From NCBI GenBank assembly GCA_003576845.1, contig QEVJ01000035.1, positions 17,330 to 81,329 of the forward strand: DNA of 64,000 nt, read 5' to 3'. The position numbers were made by a program, and so were the translations under genes. The stretch's first letter is position 1, and the number at the start of each line of letters is the position of its first letter. A model generated the notes under the pieces. It was not told the DNA's origin. It did no database searches and was given only the letters and a program-made list of their open reading frames with translations. Source of the stretch: Planctomycetota bacterium (GTDB lineage Bacteria > Planctomycetota > Planctomycetia > Pirellulales > PLA5). Positions 9,978-20,210 of this stretch are shown in pieces.

Positions 9978-10008
9978 GTTCGGTCGTTATTCAGCCCGCG
10001 GCGATGCA

Positions 10009-10040
10009 ATTTAGCCCCCGGTGAATACACCGGGGGCAAA
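10009..10040. repeat. REP-like palindrome, copy 1 (GCCCCCGGTG-CACCGGGGGC)
   Basis: The arms GCCCCCGGTG and CACCGGGGGC enclose a short AATA loop, flanked by ATTTA on the left. Read in inverse orientation, the palindrome at 18214-18245 matches this copy at about 30 of 32 bases, which marks it as a dispersed family. It lies between the DUF11 gene and the next coding region and could also act as a transcript-end hairpin. Confidence 0.85.
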
Positions 10041-10064
10041 CCGCGGTGTTCTCGCGAGAGGACG

Positions 10065-10724
10065 ATGCTCTCAGGACCCCAACTACGCGTCGCCGTTGCG
10101 AGCCTCGCCGCCGTGTGCTTTTGCGGGTGCCCTTGGTCGCGGTGGGCGCTCAAGGATCCGGACTACGCCGCCAAATACGACGCGCCGCCCGAGGCGCTCG
10201 ATGTCGCCACACAGGCGAAGCAGTCGGTCGACGCCCGATTCGTCGAAGGTAAATCGGGTTGGTACGTCGCCGGCGCCGGGCACGCGGACCCGGACGCGGC
10301 CGGCGGCGAAATCGGCGGTTTCGTGTATCCGCAATCGTGGCTGTCGGCGCATGCCGGCCTGGCGCTTTTGGGCGGAACCGGCGCGGACGACGTGTTCGTT
10401 GGCCTCAACGGCGGCCTGCGCATTCAACCGCCGAGCCGACTCGCTCCGTTCGCGGGCGTCGGCATGTTCCACGGTTACAGCGAGCACGAGTATCTCGCCC
10501 AGCGCGACTGGCGCGACAACGATTCCGACGGCAGCATCGACGAACTCGGCGAAACGGGAACGGAGTACGGCTGGCTCTCGGCCGTTTACCCGGAGATCGG
10601 CGTCCACTACTGGCTTAATTCGAGCGTCCGTGCGACGGCGAGCGGCGCGTACTACGTGACGACCGAGGGCCGCGACAGCGACTTCTGGTTCTACGGGGCG
10701 TCGCTATCGTTCTTGCAGAATTGA
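10065..10724 (+). CDS. Putative outer-membrane-associated (lipo)protein
   Basis: A 219-residue product. The N-terminus (VAVASLAAVCFCGC) looks like a signal peptide with a possible but non-ideal lipobox ending in Cys. The rest is rich in Gly and aromatic residues in alternating patterns (GGFVYPQSWLSAHAGLALLGG, YYVTTEGRDSDFWFYGASLSF), with an aromatic C-terminus typical of beta-barrel strands. An acidic loop DNDSDGSIDE looks Ca-binding-like. I do not recognise a named family. It follows the DUF11 gene after a REP hairpin and is convergent with the kinase gene. Confidence 0.75.
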   Translation: MLSGPQLRVAVASLAAVCFCGCPWSRWALKDPDYAAKYDAPPEALDVATQAKQSVDARFVEGKSGWYVAGAGHADPDAAGGEIGGFVYPQSWLSAHAGLALLGGTGADDVFVGLNGGLRIQPPSRLAPFAGVGMFHGYSEHEYLAQRDWRDNDSDGSIDELGETGTEYGWLSAVYPEIGVHYWLNSSVRATASGAYYVTTEGRDSDFWFYGASLSFLQN

Positions 10725-10762
10725 TGTCGCGCAATAGACTGGAATCGTCGTTGGCGCGTCGC

Positions 10763-13700
10763 TCAATTCCCACGGCGGCCGGACGCGACTTCGCCGACAT
10801 CGTTCGCCGCGCGATATGCGCGCAGCGCCGCATTGAGTTCCTCCGCGGCGGCGACGAGCGCGCTGAGCAAGCTTGCTGCGTCGGCAAGGTGTTGGTCTTC
10901 CGCCATCGTTTCGATCGCCAGGGCCAACTCGCCGACGCGGGCGGCGCCGAACATTCGGACGACGCCGCGCAGCGTATGTGCGGCCTCGGCGAGCGAACCT
11001 GCGTCGCCGCGATCGGCCGCGGCGCGAATCTCGCCGAGGATCTTCACACCGTCGCTGAGATAGAGATCGATCAATTCGGCCAGGATTGCCTCGTCCCCGC
11101 CGGCCCGTTCGAGGGCGCCGTCGGCATCGAACACGATCGCCGCGCCGAGCGGCTTCCGCGGCGGCGGTTCCGCGCTTTCATGCGACACTTCGGCGGGCGC
11201 GAGTTCGTCGGCCGACACGAGCCGTTCGATCGTCCGAAACAACAGGGCCGGTTCGAGCGGCTTGGCCAAATAGCCGTCCATTCCGGCCGCGAGAAATCGC
11301 TCGCGGTCCCCTTTCATCGCATGGGCCGTCATCGCGACAATCGGCAACCGCTTTCCAGTGGGCGCTTCCCGCTCGCGGATTTTTGCCGTTGCCGTGAGGC
11401 CGTCCATTTTGGGCATTTCGCCGTCCATCAGCACGACGTCGAACGGTTCTTTCTCGATGGCCGCGAGTGCTTCGTCGCCGTTGGCGGCCAGTTTAGGCCG
11501 GTGTCCGCGCTTTTCGAGCAATCGCATCGCCAGCCGCTGGTTGACCACGCTGTCTTCGACCACGAGCACCCGCAGCGACCGGGCGGCCTTGCCGATGCCG
11601 GACGCGGCATAGCTTCCCGAATCGCCGGTCCGCGCGGTGCTCAGTCCGAGAGCGCGGAGAACGGCCCGTTGCAGCTCGCGGCGGCGAATCGGTTTGACGA
11701 GCGTCGCGTTGACTCCCACGGTGCGACAACGCTGGGCTTCGCGCCGGCGGTCGGGCGTCATGAGCATCATCAGCACCGCGAGCGGCGATTGGCTCGCGTG
11801 CCGCAATCGCTCGACCAAGCTCCAACCGCGTCCGTTCGGGAGGTTGCCGTCGACGATCACGAGTTGAATCGGCTCTGCGGCGTGCTGGCCCGCGGCGAAC
11901 CGCGCGAGTGCATCCTCTTCGTTCGCGGCCAGAATCGGGTTCATCCCCCAGCCCGACAGGGTTTCGTGCAGGATTTGGCGATTTGTGGCGTTATCGTCAA
12001 CGGCGAGCACGCGGACGCTGCGCAGCGCCGATAGATCGTCGCTCGCAGACCCCAAGGAGCGGTCCGACCGAGCGAATTGTGCGGTGAAGTGGAACGTGCT
12101 CCCCTGGCCGACGCGGCTTTCGACCCAGATTCTCCCGCCCATCATTTCGACGAGCCGCGACGAGATGGCCAATCCCAAGCCGGTGCCGCCGAATCGCCGG
12201 GTGGGCGACGCGTCGACCTGCCGGAACGCCTCGAAGAGGCCGGCTTGCTGGTGCGGCGCGATGCCGATGCCGGTGTCTTCGACTTCGAAGTGCAGCCCGA
12301 CTTGCCGACGCGCGGAGGCGGCGTGCGGTTCGCTGCGGACGCGAACGACGACCTGGCCGGCGTCGGTGAACTTGATCGCGTTGCCGATGAGGTTGACCAG
12401 GACTTGGCGGAGCCGTTCGGCGTCGCCAACGAGATTTTCCTCGACGTCGGCGGCCACGCGACAGGCAAGTTCCAGTCCCTTCTCGTGCGCCGCGAGTGCC
12501 AACGAGGCCAGGGTATCGTCGGCGATCGCCGGCAGGTAGAAATCGTCGATCGCCAGGTCGAGCTTGCCCGCTTCGATTTTCGAGAAATCGAGAATGTCAT
12601 TGACGACGACGAGCAGATGGTCCGCGGACTTACGGACCATCGTCAGATACTCGCGTTGCTCGGCGGACAGGGGCGTGTCGAGGGCGAGATCCGTCATGCC
12701 GATGATGCCGTTCATCGGCGTGCGGATTTCGTGGCTCATGTTGGCGAGGAATTGGCCTTTGGCGCGATTGGCGGCCTCCGCTTCGCGGCGGGCCTGGTCC
12801 AACTCGGCGGTCCGCTGTGCGACGAGCGACTCGACCTGGGCCGTGCGATGGAGCGTTCCGCGGAGATAAGCAATCGCGAGCGCGGTCATCAACAATCCGC
12901 CCAACAGGACGCCATGCGGCGTCCAGGATGTGCGTGCGGCGATGAAGGCGGGAGTGGCTTCGCACCTTAGCCGCCAGCGGCGACCGCCCATATCGATCCA
13001 TTCGGAGTCGCCGATACGGACTTCGCCGCTTTCTTCGTGAGCGTCGATCAGATGCCAACCCGGCGATAGGTAAAGCAATCGGTCGCGTCCATGGACGCCG
13101 TCGGCGCGAACGCGAAACTGGAGTGTGCCGCCGTCGTCGAGACCCGCGAGCGCATTTTCGATCATCGTCGGCACGCGGATGAGCGCGACGATGAATCCTT
13201 CTTCGGTGTAACGAAAATCGGTGCGCCGCACGGCGAAAGGCGGCGCTCGCTCCTGCCGCAGATAGATCGGCAGCGCTACGACGCTGCCCATGACGTGTGG
13301 CTCGTCCGACAAGCGCGTCATTTGCACGACGGTTGGGCGGCCGGCATCGCGAACGTGTTCTAGGACCGATGGATTGTCGGCCAGCGCACGGCGAATGATC
13401 TCGCGCGCGTCGGAACGGATTACGGCGGCGGGTTCGGCCGCCGACGTATCGCCGCGTGCGACTTGTTCGACGTAGTATTGGACGCGCGGTGGCGTTTCGG
13501 GAGCCGCGTTCACCCAGGCCAGCGCATCGATTCCATGCTGGTTTTCGAGCAGCTCTTTAGTGAATTTGTCGAACTCCTGCTTCTCGACCTCCTTGGAGGC
13601 ATGAAAGAACGCGCCGACCGATTCGATTGCAGCGTTGTGGAGATCGACGCTGGTCCTGATGTCGCTCGCGCCGCGGAGCGTGATGCGATCGATTTCCTGG

Positions 13701-13873
13701 CGAAGGCGTTCGGTTTCGCCGACGTGCACGAGATAGCAAGCGGTCGCCGACAGGGCAATCCCGCCGATCGCGGTGATCGCGATCGGCGTGAAGCGGCGGA
13801 TGCCTGGCGTGCGCTCTTCGGCTAGCTCGCGCTCGTCGGCTCGTGACGGGTCTGCGCCGATCATGGGTGGCAC
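10763..13873 (-). CDS. CHASE-domain hybrid sensor histidine kinase with two receivers and an Hpt domain
   Basis: A 1036-residue membrane sensor. TM1 lies at ~28-50, a periplasmic CHASE domain at ~60-310 and TM2 at ~319-337. HisKA carries phosphoacceptor H381 in NMSHEIRTP, and the HATPase domain runs ~490-600 ([16 protein letters not shown]). Receiver 1 has D673 (IVDGNLP) and receiver 2 has D815 ([11 protein letters not shown]). The C-terminal Hpt domain has H964 (AAHTLRGVV). All phosphorelay residues are present, so a multistep relay is expected. CHASE domains bind small extracellular molecules. No separate response regulator is adjacent, so its output partner is elsewhere. ATG 13873 is used; 13864 is also possible. 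Confidence 0.95.
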   Translation of the reverse strand: MPPMIGADPSRADERELAEERTPGIRRFTPIAITAIGGIALSATACYLVHVGETERLRQEIDRITLRGASDIRTSVDLHNAAIESVGAFFHASKEVEKQEFDKFTKELLENQHGIDALAWVNAAPETPPRVQYYVEQVARGDTSAAEPAAVIRSDAREIIRRALADNPSVLEHVRDAGRPTVVQMTRLSDEPHVMGSVVALPIYLRQERAPPFAVRRTDFRYTEEGFIVALIRVPTMIENALAGLDDGGTLQFRVRADGVHGRDRLLYLSPGWHLIDAHEESGEVRIGDSEWIDMGGRRWRLRCEATPAFIAARTSWTPHGVLLGGLLMTALAIAYLRGTLHRTAQVESLVAQRTAELDQARREAEAANRAKGQFLANMSHEIRTPMNGIIGMTDLALDTPLSAEQREYLTMVRKSADHLLVVVNDILDFSKIEAGKLDLAIDDFYLPAIADDTLASLALAAHEKGLELACRVAADVEENLVGDAERLRQVLVNLIGNAIKFTDAGQVVVRVRSEPHAASARRQVGLHFEVEDTGIGIAPHQQAGLFEAFRQVDASPTRRFGGTGLGLAISSRLVEMMGGRIWVESRVGQGSTFHFTAQFARSDRSLGSASDDLSALRSVRVLAVDDNATNRQILHETLSGWGMNPILAANEEDALARFAAGQHAAEPIQLVIVDGNLPNGRGWSLVERLRHASQSPLAVLMMLMTPDRRREAQRCRTVGVNATLVKPIRRRELQRAVLRALGLSTARTGDSGSYAASGIGKAARSLRVLVVEDSVVNQRLAMRLLEKRGHRPKLAANGDEALAAIEKEPFDVVLMDGEMPKMDGLTATAKIREREAPTGKRLPIVAMTAHAMKGDRERFLAAGMDGYLAKPLEPALLFRTIERLVSADELAPAEVSHESAEPPPRKPLGAAIVFDADGALERAGGDEAILAELIDLYLSDGVKILGEIRAAADRGDAGSLAEAAHTLRGVVRMFGAARVGELALAIETMAEDQHLADAASLLSALVAAAEELNAALRAYRAANDVGEVASGRRGN

Positions 13874-13993
13874 AGCGGTGAGAGATGGCGAGGCAGGCCG
13901 ACCTCGCCCGCGCCGGAGTGGGGTGCCGGCGCTAGTCTCCTTCCATTGTAACCCCGCCGCAGTTGGGGTACCAGCCTTTCCGGCGGGATTTTT

Positions 13994-15703
13994 TTAGGCC
14001 GTTTCCGCCACCGTTAGCCCCAACTCCTCGATCATCTGCTCGCGAATCTTGAACTTTTGAATCTTTCCAGTGACCGTCTGCGGGAATGCGTCCACAAAGC
14101 GGATGTACTTGGGCGCCTTGAAATAGGCCAGTTTCGCTCGGCAAAGCTCGCGGATTTCGTCTTCAGAGGCCGTGGCCCCGGCCTTGAGGCGAATCCAGGC
14201 GCAGAGTTCCTCGCCATATTTGCGATCCGGCACGCCCACGACCGCCGCTTGTTCGATGGCCGGATGCTCGAACAGGAACTCCTCGATCTCGCGGGGATAA
14301 ATGTTTTCGCCGCCGCGAATGACCATGTCCTTGATGCGGCCGGTGATGCGGAAGTATCCGTTCGGCAGGCGCACGGCCAGATCGCCCGTGTGCAACCAAC
14401 CCTCCGGGTCGATGGCGGCGGCGGTGGCTTCGGGTTGGTTGTAATAGCCGAGCATCACGACGTGCCCCCGGGCGCAGAGTTCGCCTTGCTGATTGTCGGG
14501 CAGCGTTGCGCCCGTGGCCGGATCGACGATCTTCACCTCGACGTTGGGAATTGCCCGCCCGACCGTTTCGACGCGGAGCTTGAGCGGGTCGTCGGTCCGC
14601 GTTTGGGTGATGATCGGCGAGGCTTCCGTCTGGCCGTAGCCGATCGTGACCTCGCGGCAGCCCATCCGGTCGACGACTTGCTTCATGACTTCGATCGGAC
14701 AAGGACTGCCGGCCATGATTCCGGTGCGCAACGACTTTAGATCGCGGCGGGCGAACGATTCGTGTTCGAGTTGGGCGATGAACATCGTCGGCACGCCGTA
14801 GAGCACGGTCGCCCGCTCGCGTTCGATGGCGTCGAGCGTATCGCCAGGGTTGAAGTATTCGGCCGGCACGACCATCGCCGCGCCGTACACCGCCGCGCAA
14901 AGCGTTCCCAGCACACAGCCGAAACAATGATAAAAGGGGACGGGAATACATATCCGGTCTTGTTCGGCGAGCGCGAGACACGCGCCGACGTAGTACACGT
15001 TGAGCAGCAGGTTCCGGTGGCTGAGCGTCGCCGCCTTGGGAAAGCCCGTTGTGCCGGAGGTGTACTGAATGTTGATCGGATCGCCGGGATTGAGCGTTTT
15101 GGCGATTTCGTCGAGCCGCGTCGGCGGCACTGACTTGCCCTCTTCGAGCATCGCGCGCCACGTGCTTGCGCCCGCCGGGGGTTCCTCTCCGAACGCGACG
15201 ACGTGCCGCAGCTTGGGATACTCCGCCGAACGCAACCCGCCCGGAGCCGTCGTCGCCAGCTCCGGGCAGACTTCGGCGAGCATCGCGTAATAATCCGAGG
15301 TCTTGAATTCGCGCACGAGGAACAGCGCGACCGCATCGCTTTGACGCAAGACGTACTTGAGCTCAAACGGGCGATATGCCGGATTGATCGTGACCAGGAC
15401 CGCGCCGATTTTTGCGGACGCAAACTGCAGCACGACCCATTCGGGCACGTTCGTCGCCCAGATGGCCACGTGTTCGCCGGGCCGGATGCCGAGCGCGAGC
15501 AACCCGCGTGCGGCGGCATCGACCTGGGCCGCGAACTGGGCATAGCTCGCCTTGAGTCCTAGCTTGGGAAACGCGAGCGCATCGCGGTCGCCGTGGCGAT
15601 CGACCGACGCGGCGAGCATCGAGCCGATCGTGTGCCCTTCGACCCACGGCACTTCTCCTGCCCACACGCCGCCGCTCTTCGCCGAACTGTTGCCCCGAGA
15701 CAT
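13994..15703 (-). CDS. AMP-binding acyl-CoA synthetase (fatty-acid--CoA ligase type)
   Basis: A 569-residue cytoplasmic ANL-family enzyme that activates a carboxylic acid to acyl-AMP and then acyl-CoA. The visible motifs are the P-loop-like A3 motif [11 protein letters not shown]5-like [18 protein letters not shown] and [19 protein letters not shown], and the C-terminal catalytic Lys in [13 protein letters not shown]. The start MSRGNSS follows GGAGAG by about eight bases; the frame extends upstream without a better site. The closest remembered relatives are medium/long-chain acyl-CoA synthetases. The substrate cannot be read from the sequence. It stands alone on the minus strand behind the kinase. 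Confidence 0.93.
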   Translation of the reverse strand: MSRGNSSAKSGGVWAGEVPWVEGHTIGSMLAASVDRHGDRDALAFPKLGLKASYAQFAAQVDAAARGLLALGIRPGEHVAIWATNVPEWVVLQFASAKIGAVLVTINPAYRPFELKYVLRQSDAVALFLVREFKTSDYYAMLAEVCPELATTAPGGLRSAEYPKLRHVVAFGEEPPAGASTWRAMLEEGKSVPPTRLDEIAKTLNPGDPINIQYTSGTTGFPKAATLSHRNLLLNVYYVGACLALAEQDRICIPVPFYHCFGCVLGTLCAAVYGAAMVVPAEYFNPGDTLDAIERERATVLYGVPTMFIAQLEHESFARRDLKSLRTGIMAGSPCPIEVMKQVVDRMGCREVTIGYGQTEASPIITQTRTDDPLKLRVETVGRAIPNVEVKIVDPATGATLPDNQQGELCARGHVVMLGYYNQPEATAAAIDPEGWLHTGDLAVRLPNGYFRITGRIKDMVIRGGENIYPREIEEFLFEHPAIEQAAVVGVPDRKYGEELCAWIRLKAGATASEDEIRELCRAKLAYFKAPKYIRFVDAFPQTVTGKIQKFKIREQMIEELGLTVAETA

Positions 15704-15823
15704 AGCATCTCTCCGCCGCACGAGTCGCAACCCGCGGCCAATGGGGCAAACCGCGTGCGCAGACCCCGACCGCGATCGAAGTTTAGCCAAATCCAACCGC
15801 CGGGGCCAACGCCAATGCCGCCG

Positions 15824-16246
15824 TTAGGGCGCCGCGCGACCGTCCGCGCGTTTGGTCGCGTCCGTGCCCGGCGTCCGCGACACCGGATCGTAGAAATGAT
15901 CGAACGCCATCCAGAAGCTCCGGGCGTAGCGAAAGAACCACACGGGGAACAGCAGGCTAAACGCCAAGAGCACGGCGAACGCCGTCGATTGCGGCACGAT
16001 TTCGGTGAAGAAGAACACCAAAAACGCCGCGACTACGAGGATGGTCGTCGCGCCGTAATTGAAATAGATCGACCCAAGAAAATAACCTGGGGCTCGCTCG
16101 TACTTGAGACCGCAATGGTCGCAATGGGAGTGCATCGCGATCCAGTTGCGAAAGAGGCGTCCCTGGCCGCAAACGGGGCATCGCAACCTCAGCCCGCGCC
16201 ACATGGCCGTTGTGAGCCGCCGGTTTGTCCGATTGACATTGGGCAT
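15824..16246 (-). CDS. DUF983 family membrane protein with a zinc ribbon
   Basis: A 140-residue protein. Two CxxC pairs near the N-terminus (CPVCGQG and CDHCGLKY) look like a zinc ribbon. Two to three hydrophobic segments follow (ATTILVVAAFLVFFFTEIV, FAVLLAFSLLFPVWFFRYA). The motif APGYFLGSIYFNYG is typical of DUF983. Members of this family are small inner-membrane proteins of unknown function. It lies divergent from the HlyD gene. Confidence 0.88.
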   Translation of the reverse strand: MPNVNRTNRRLTTAMWRGLRLRCPVCGQGRLFRNWIAMHSHCDHCGLKYERAPGYFLGSIYFNYGATTILVVAAFLVFFFTEIVPQSTAFAVLLAFSLLFPVWFFRYARSFWMAFDHFYDPVSRTPGTDATKRADGRAAP

Positions 16247-16465
16247 CGAAGGCCCCGCCGGGGCGGGTGGTGAAACTGGTCAAGTGCAAGGGGCCGAATG
16301 CGCGGGTAATTGGCCTCGCATAGGCATTCTATTCGGTTGAGCGCGTCGGTCGAAGCGGTTGCCCGCCGCGGGCTACGAGCGTGGTGCGCGTAGCCGCCCG
16401 CGCCGCGTTGTGGCGGGAATCCGCTTGCGGTTATTTCCGGGACAAATGCACGGGTTTGCGTGCGG

Positions 16466-17836
16466 ATGCAATTGGCGACCCGGTCCCCAGGCGACAATAA
16501 TAGTAACGTGAAGACTCCCGATGAAACCGTCGTCGACAAAGCAAAGGCCACTCGCTCGGCGTCGGAGCCGTCCGCGGGCGCCGGCGCCGCACCGACGGTT
16601 TCGGGCAAGTCAACGGTGGGACAGTCCGCTCAGGGGCAGGCCACAACGGGTAAGACCTCGCTCGGGGAGCGCGTTCAATCGCTGCGTCTGCCGGATCGCG
16701 CCAATGGCCGCTCCTCGTCGGCGAAGTTGGCGTGGTTCCTGTGTCTCGTGTTGGCGGGCACGACCGGCTATCTGGCATGGCGGCAGTACGGGCGTCCGCA
16801 AAGCGAGAACGCCGACTCGGCTGCGGCCGCCAACAACGCTCCGGACCGGCCTAAACCGGCCGCGACGCGCCAGACGGCACTGGAAAGCGAACTGGCCCTG
16901 GAATCGAAGGGCTACATCACGCCGACGCATCGGATTCTAGTAAGCCCGAAGGTCAGCGGCATCGTGGTCGAGCTGAACATCGAAGAAGGCCAGCGCGTGG
17001 CCAAGGACGCGATCCTCGCCCGCATCGAAGACACCGACTATCAGACGGATTACGATCGGGCGGTTGCGACGCACCGGCTTGCGGAAGAGCGGCTGGGCGA
17101 GCTGGAAACGGGCAATCGCCCCGAAGAGATTTCTCAGGCGAAGGCGGAATTGGAAGAAGCGGTCATCCTCGCGGAAAAGTACGCCGCCGATTTGCAACGC
17201 GCCACCGACCTGCATCGCCGCCGGGCGATCAGCGACGGCGAATTCCAAGACTTCCAGAGCAAGCACGACGCTCAACGGCGCCGCGTCGAGAAGCTCAAAT
17301 ACGCTTTCGAGCTGATGGACGAAGGTCCCCGCGCCGAACGGATCCGCGCCGCTCAGGCCGAAGTCCGCCAGGCCCAGGCCGAGGTCGCCAAAGCGAAGTG
17401 GCGGCTGGACAACTGCATCGTCCGCGCTCCGATCAGCGGCACGATCCTTACGAAAGAGGCGGAAGAGGGCAATCTCGTCAACCCAATCGCCTTTAGCGGC
17501 TCGCGGAGCCTGTGCGAGATGGCCGACCTGTCGAGTCTGGAAGTCGACCTGAGCATCGTCGAGCGCGACATTGCGAAGGTGTTCAAGGGTCAGAAGTGCG
17601 TCGTCAAGGCGGAAGCTTATCCGGACCGCGAATATCGCGGCGTGGTTTCGCGGCTGATGCCGATTGCGGATCGCGCGAAAGGCGCGGTCTCGGTTCGCGT
17701 GCTGCTTACGGTGCCGGCCGAGGAAGAAGGGGTTTATCTCAAGCCGGAAATGAGCGCCCGCGTCACGTTTCTCAAAGACGCGGCCGCAGCGAACAACGGA
17801 TCGGCCTCTGGCCGCGCGACGAACGGCGAACGATGA
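16466..17836 (+). CDS. HlyD-family membrane-fusion (periplasmic adaptor) protein, orphan
   Basis: About 456 residues. A low-complexity cytoplasmic N-terminus precedes one TM helix (AWFLCLVLAGTTGYLAW). The biotinyl-lipoyl-like half motif (ILVSPKVSGIVVELNIEEGQRV) comes next, followed by a long coiled-coil hairpin (~160-300) and the second half (NCIVRAPISGTILTKEAEEGNLV). A beta-barrel domain ends the protein. The start is unsure: GTG 16460, ATG 16466 and GTG 16508 are in frame and none has a good Shine-Dalgarno sequence. No ABC or RND pump gene is next to it, so its partner is unknown. It is unrelated to the efflux set at 58-64 kb. Confidence 0.85.
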   Translation: MQLATRSPGDNNSNVKTPDETVVDKAKATRSASEPSAGAGAAPTVSGKSTVGQSAQGQATTGKTSLGERVQSLRLPDRANGRSSSAKLAWFLCLVLAGTTGYLAWRQYGRPQSENADSAAAANNAPDRPKPAATRQTALESELALESKGYITPTHRILVSPKVSGIVVELNIEEGQRVAKDAILARIEDTDYQTDYDRAVATHRLAEERLGELETGNRPEEISQAKAELEEAVILAEKYAADLQRATDLHRRRAISDGEFQDFQSKHDAQRRRVEKLKYAFELMDEGPRAERIRAAQAEVRQAQAEVAKAKWRLDNCIVRAPISGTILTKEAEEGNLVNPIAFSGSRSLCEMADLSSLEVDLSIVERDIAKVFKGQKCVVKAEAYPDREYRGVVSRLMPIADRAKGAVSVRVLLTVPAEEEGVYLKPEMSARVTFLKDAAAANNGSASGRATNGER

Positions 17837-17857
17837 TCGGATAGCGATTCGAGGTTT

Positions 17858-17885
17858 CCGTTCGTTCCTCGTGCCTCGTTCCCGA
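17858..17885 (+). repeat. Heptamer array (TTCCTCG type)
   Basis: Four 7-base units end in TCG or a variant (CCGTTCG, TTCCTCG, TGCCTCG, TTCCCGA). They lie in the spacer after the HlyD stop codon. This is one of the short-period arrays found across the window. Confidence 0.65.
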
Positions 17886-17935
17886 GGCATTACTCACCAC
17901 TGCCACGAGTTCTTCGGCAAATCGAGTTCGCCCCT

Positions 17936-18634
17936 ATGCCTTCATCCCCAACCTCTAGCCCCCGGTCCCGCGTCCCGGTTCTCGTGCTGGCGGTTACCGG
18001 CGCGAGCGGGGCTTTGTATGCGCGGCGGCTGCTCGGCGTGTTGCTCGGCGCGGGGTGCGAAGTGCATCTTTCGATCAGTCCGGCGGGGCGGGCGGTGATT
18101 GCGCACGAGTTGGGCATCGAGTTGGATTTGGAGTCGTTCGATGCGGCACGGTTGCTTGGCGGCGGGGCGCGGGCGGCGGACGGGAACGCGAGCGGCGATG
18201 CGGTGGAGAGCACATTGCCCCCGGTGTGTTCACCGGGGGCTAAATTGGTTTATCACCACCATTGCGACTTGATGGCGCCGATCGCTAGCGGGTCGTTTCT
18301 GACGAATGGGATGGTGATTTGTCCCTGCTCCGGCGGAACGTTGAGCGCCGTCGTGCACGGCGCGTCGACGGGATTGATTCATCGCGCTGCCGACGTGCAC
18401 CTCAAGGAGCGGCGAAAGCTGATTCTCGTCCCGCGCGAAACGCCGCTGTCGCTCGTGCAGCTCGACAACATGCGGCGGGCGGCCGAGGTGGGCGCGATCG
18501 TGCTGCCGGCGTCACCGGGGTTCTATCACGAACCGCAGTCGATTGAGGATCTAGTCGATTTCGTCGTGGCGCGGATTTGCGATCAGCTCGGCATCGCGCA
18601 TCGGTTGATGCGGCGGTGGGGAGCGATAGAATGA
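17936..18634 (+). CDS. ubiX: UbiX-like flavin prenyltransferase carrying a REP-encoded insert
   Basis: A 232-residue cytoplasmic enzyme of the UbiX/Pad1 family, which prenylates FMN to the cofactor used by UbiD decarboxylases. The motifs seen are VTGASGALYARRLL, DLMAPIASGSFLTNGMVICPCSGGTLSAV and LILVPRETPLSLVQLDNM. The family is usually ~190-210 residues. The excess is an N-terminal stretch coded by a heptamer array (17946-17980) and an insert around residues 80-105. Part of that insert (LPPVCSPGAK) is translated from a REP palindrome at 18214-18245. The insert sits between FDAARLL and YHHHCDLMAP and does not break the frame. No ubiD lies in the window. Confidence 0.93.
   Translation: MPSSPTSSPRSRVPVLVLAVTGASGALYARRLLGVLLGAGCEVHLSISPAGRAVIAHELGIELDLESFDAARLLGGGARAADGNASGDAVESTLPPVCSPGAKLVYHHHCDLMAPIASGSFLTNGMVICPCSGGTLSAVVHGASTGLIHRAADVHLKERRKLILVPRETPLSLVQLDNMRRAAEVGAIVLPASPGFYHEPQSIEDLVDFVVARICDQLGIAHRLMRRWGAIE
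17946..17980 (+). repeat. Heptamer array in the first codons of ubiX
   Basis: Five exact-period 7-mers (CCCCAAC, CTCTAGC, CCCCGGT, CCCGCGT, CCCGGTT) begin ten bases after the ATG and encode the Ser/Pro/Arg-rich N-terminus before VLVLAVTGASG. Confidence 0.75.
18214..18245. repeat. REP-like palindrome, copy 2, inside ubiX
   Basis: Arms GCCCCCGGTG and CACCGGGGGC enclose the loop TGTT and are flanked by ATT and TAAAT. It is the inverse-orientation partner of 10009-10040. It is read through in frame within ubiX. Confidence 0.88.
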
Positions 18635-18709
18635 CGACTTGGGCGCGACGGCCCGATCGCAGGGAAAACGAGCCGCCGGTGCGGAATGTTAGACGAAGGA
18701 GACGGGGCC

Positions 18710-19039
18710 ATGGCCATACATCACGCAGCTCCCGGTGAAGTGGTCGACGTGCGCCCGCTGGGATCGAGGCTTGCCGACGCGAAAACGACGACGCTATTGA
18801 AGACGGAACACCTCGAAGTCGTCCGCGTCGTGATGGCATCCGGCAAGGAGATTTCGACGCACGAGGCGCCGGGGGAGATCGTCGTGCAATGTCTGGAGGG
18901 GAAGATCGTCGTTTCGGCGCTGGGCAAGGATCGGGAACTCGAAGCTGGGATGCTCCTTTACCTGGCCGCCGAAGTGCCACATGCCGTGCGGTGCGTCGAA
19001 GATGCGTCGTTCTTGTTGACGATTCTGCTCGATCGCTGA
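18710..19039 (+). CDS. Small cupin-domain protein
   Basis: A 109-residue single-domain cupin. The start at 18710 follows AAGGAG; an in-frame ATG at 18686 lacks such a site. The cupin-like elements are EISTHEAPGEIVVQCLEGKIVVSA and LEAGMLLYLAAEVPHAVRC. The usual second metal His is present in PHAV, while the first motif keeps only H and E. A role in binding a small ligand or metal is likely, but the substrate is unknown. It follows ubiX on the same strand after 75 bases. Confidence 0.85.
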   Translation: MAIHHAAPGEVVDVRPLGSRLADAKTTTLLKTEHLEVVRVVMASGKEISTHEAPGEIVVQCLEGKIVVSALGKDRELEAGMLLYLAAEVPHAVRCVEDASFLLTILLDR

Positions 19040-19087
19040 TGCGGGCGTTTGCGGCGTGCGGTTCAATCGGGAACGTCGCGCCGCGGG

Positions 19088-19363
19088 TTACGTTTTTTGT
19101 TTCTTGGGCCGCTGTTTGAGCCGCGCGCCTCCTTCGAACTCCGCGCCCGGGGCTTCGGCGAGCAGATAGCCGATTTCGTCGAGGCTTTGCCGCTTCTTGC
19201 CGACGAGCTCGACCCGCTTCATCACCGAAATCAGCTCTTTGTCGGGGACGAGTTTGATCTTCAAGTCGTTCGCGCGGGCGAAGTCCTTCCAGTCCGGAAG
19301 CTGGCGATCCCAAATCTTGAAACGATACGAAGAGGTTAGCTTTTCGAGGTCGAAGACTTTCAT
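19088..19363 (-). CDS. Small conserved-looking basic protein of unknown function
   Basis: A 91-residue soluble, Lys-rich protein (MKVFDLEKLTSSYRFKIWDR, ending RLKQRPKKQKT). It has balanced composition, normal codon use and no membrane segment, unlike the Arg/Ala-rich out-of-frame readings nearby. The C-terminal basic tail could bind nucleic acid, which is only a guess. I do not recognise the family. Confidence 0.65.
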   Translation of the reverse strand: MKVFDLEKLTSSYRFKIWDRQLPDWKDFARANDLKIKLVPDKELISVMKRVELVGKKRQSLDEIGYLLAEAPGAEFEGGARLKQRPKKQKT

Positions 19364-19574
19364 AGGCGTCTCGATTCGGCAACGAACGCGGCCGGGCGGC
19401 GATCGGCAAGCGTAAAAGAAGCGTGGGACAATGCGTCAGCTTGGATACGAGGCCGGGCGGTGTCAACGGGGTAGGCCCCTGGCGCGGAGCGGACCCCCGG
19501 CCGCGCCATGCGTGCGAAGGCAACGATTACGCTTCGAGAGGCTGTCGTCGGACGCCGTCGGGTTAGAAGGGAAA

Positions 19575-20024
19575 TCATTCGGGCGGTTCTTCCACGATGC
19601 GATCGAACCGCAGCACGCCGAATTCGATGAACTGGTCGATGTTTCCGGACTGGATATGGGCCCGGGGGCGCAGCTCGAGTACGTCGCCGGCGAACCGAAC
19701 GTAGGCCCTCATCATCGGGTCGCGATTCATGCCGGGCGGCATCCACCGTGGTCGCCAGGGGTTACCCTCGGGAAAACGAAACCGCATCTCGACGTTCGCG
19801 TCGTCGAGGAATCGGTACTCGCCGCCGATCGCGTCGCGCTTTCGCTGGCCGGCGATTCGGAGCGACCCGTCGGCGCGAAACTCAAACGTGTCCTGCCCTT
19901 GGTCCACGTTGCTCCACTTGCCCACGAGGGCCGCGGAAAGCGATTCGTCGCGCGAACAACCGGACAAGCTCGCCGAGAGCGTTGCCGCCAGGATTGCGGC
20001 AGAAAACAACCAATGCCGTTGCAT
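19575..20024 (-). CDS. Small lipoprotein of unknown function
   Basis: A 149-residue protein with a clear type II signal peptide: MQRHWLFSAAILAATLSASLSGC has the lipobox LSGC with the lipid Cys near residue 23. The mature part begins SRDESLSAALVGKWSNVDQG and is beta-rich (DTFEFRADGSLRIAG), like small lipocalin-style domains that describe the predicted fold only loosely. It is followed downstream by nothing in the same direction. Confidence 0.8.
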   Translation of the reverse strand: MQRHWLFSAAILAATLSASLSGCSRDESLSAALVGKWSNVDQGQDTFEFRADGSLRIAGQRKRDAIGGEYRFLDDANVEMRFRFPEGNPWRPRWMPPGMNRDPMMRAYVRFAGDVLELRPRAHIQSGNIDQFIEFGVLRFDRIVEEPPE

Positions 20025-20210
20025 GGCCGCGACCTCCGCGAGGGCCAGCTAATGGGCGAGCCCGGGAACTGGGAGTTTGGCCCGTCCCCTATCGAAAGCA
20101 TAGGTCACCGGGCGGATCGTCGGTGGCCGGTGGACTATCTTTGGGAAGACGACCGCCGCTCGGGCGGCCGCGGGGAAGTCGTCGCGGCGCATTTGCCGAG
20201 AATTTGTGGG

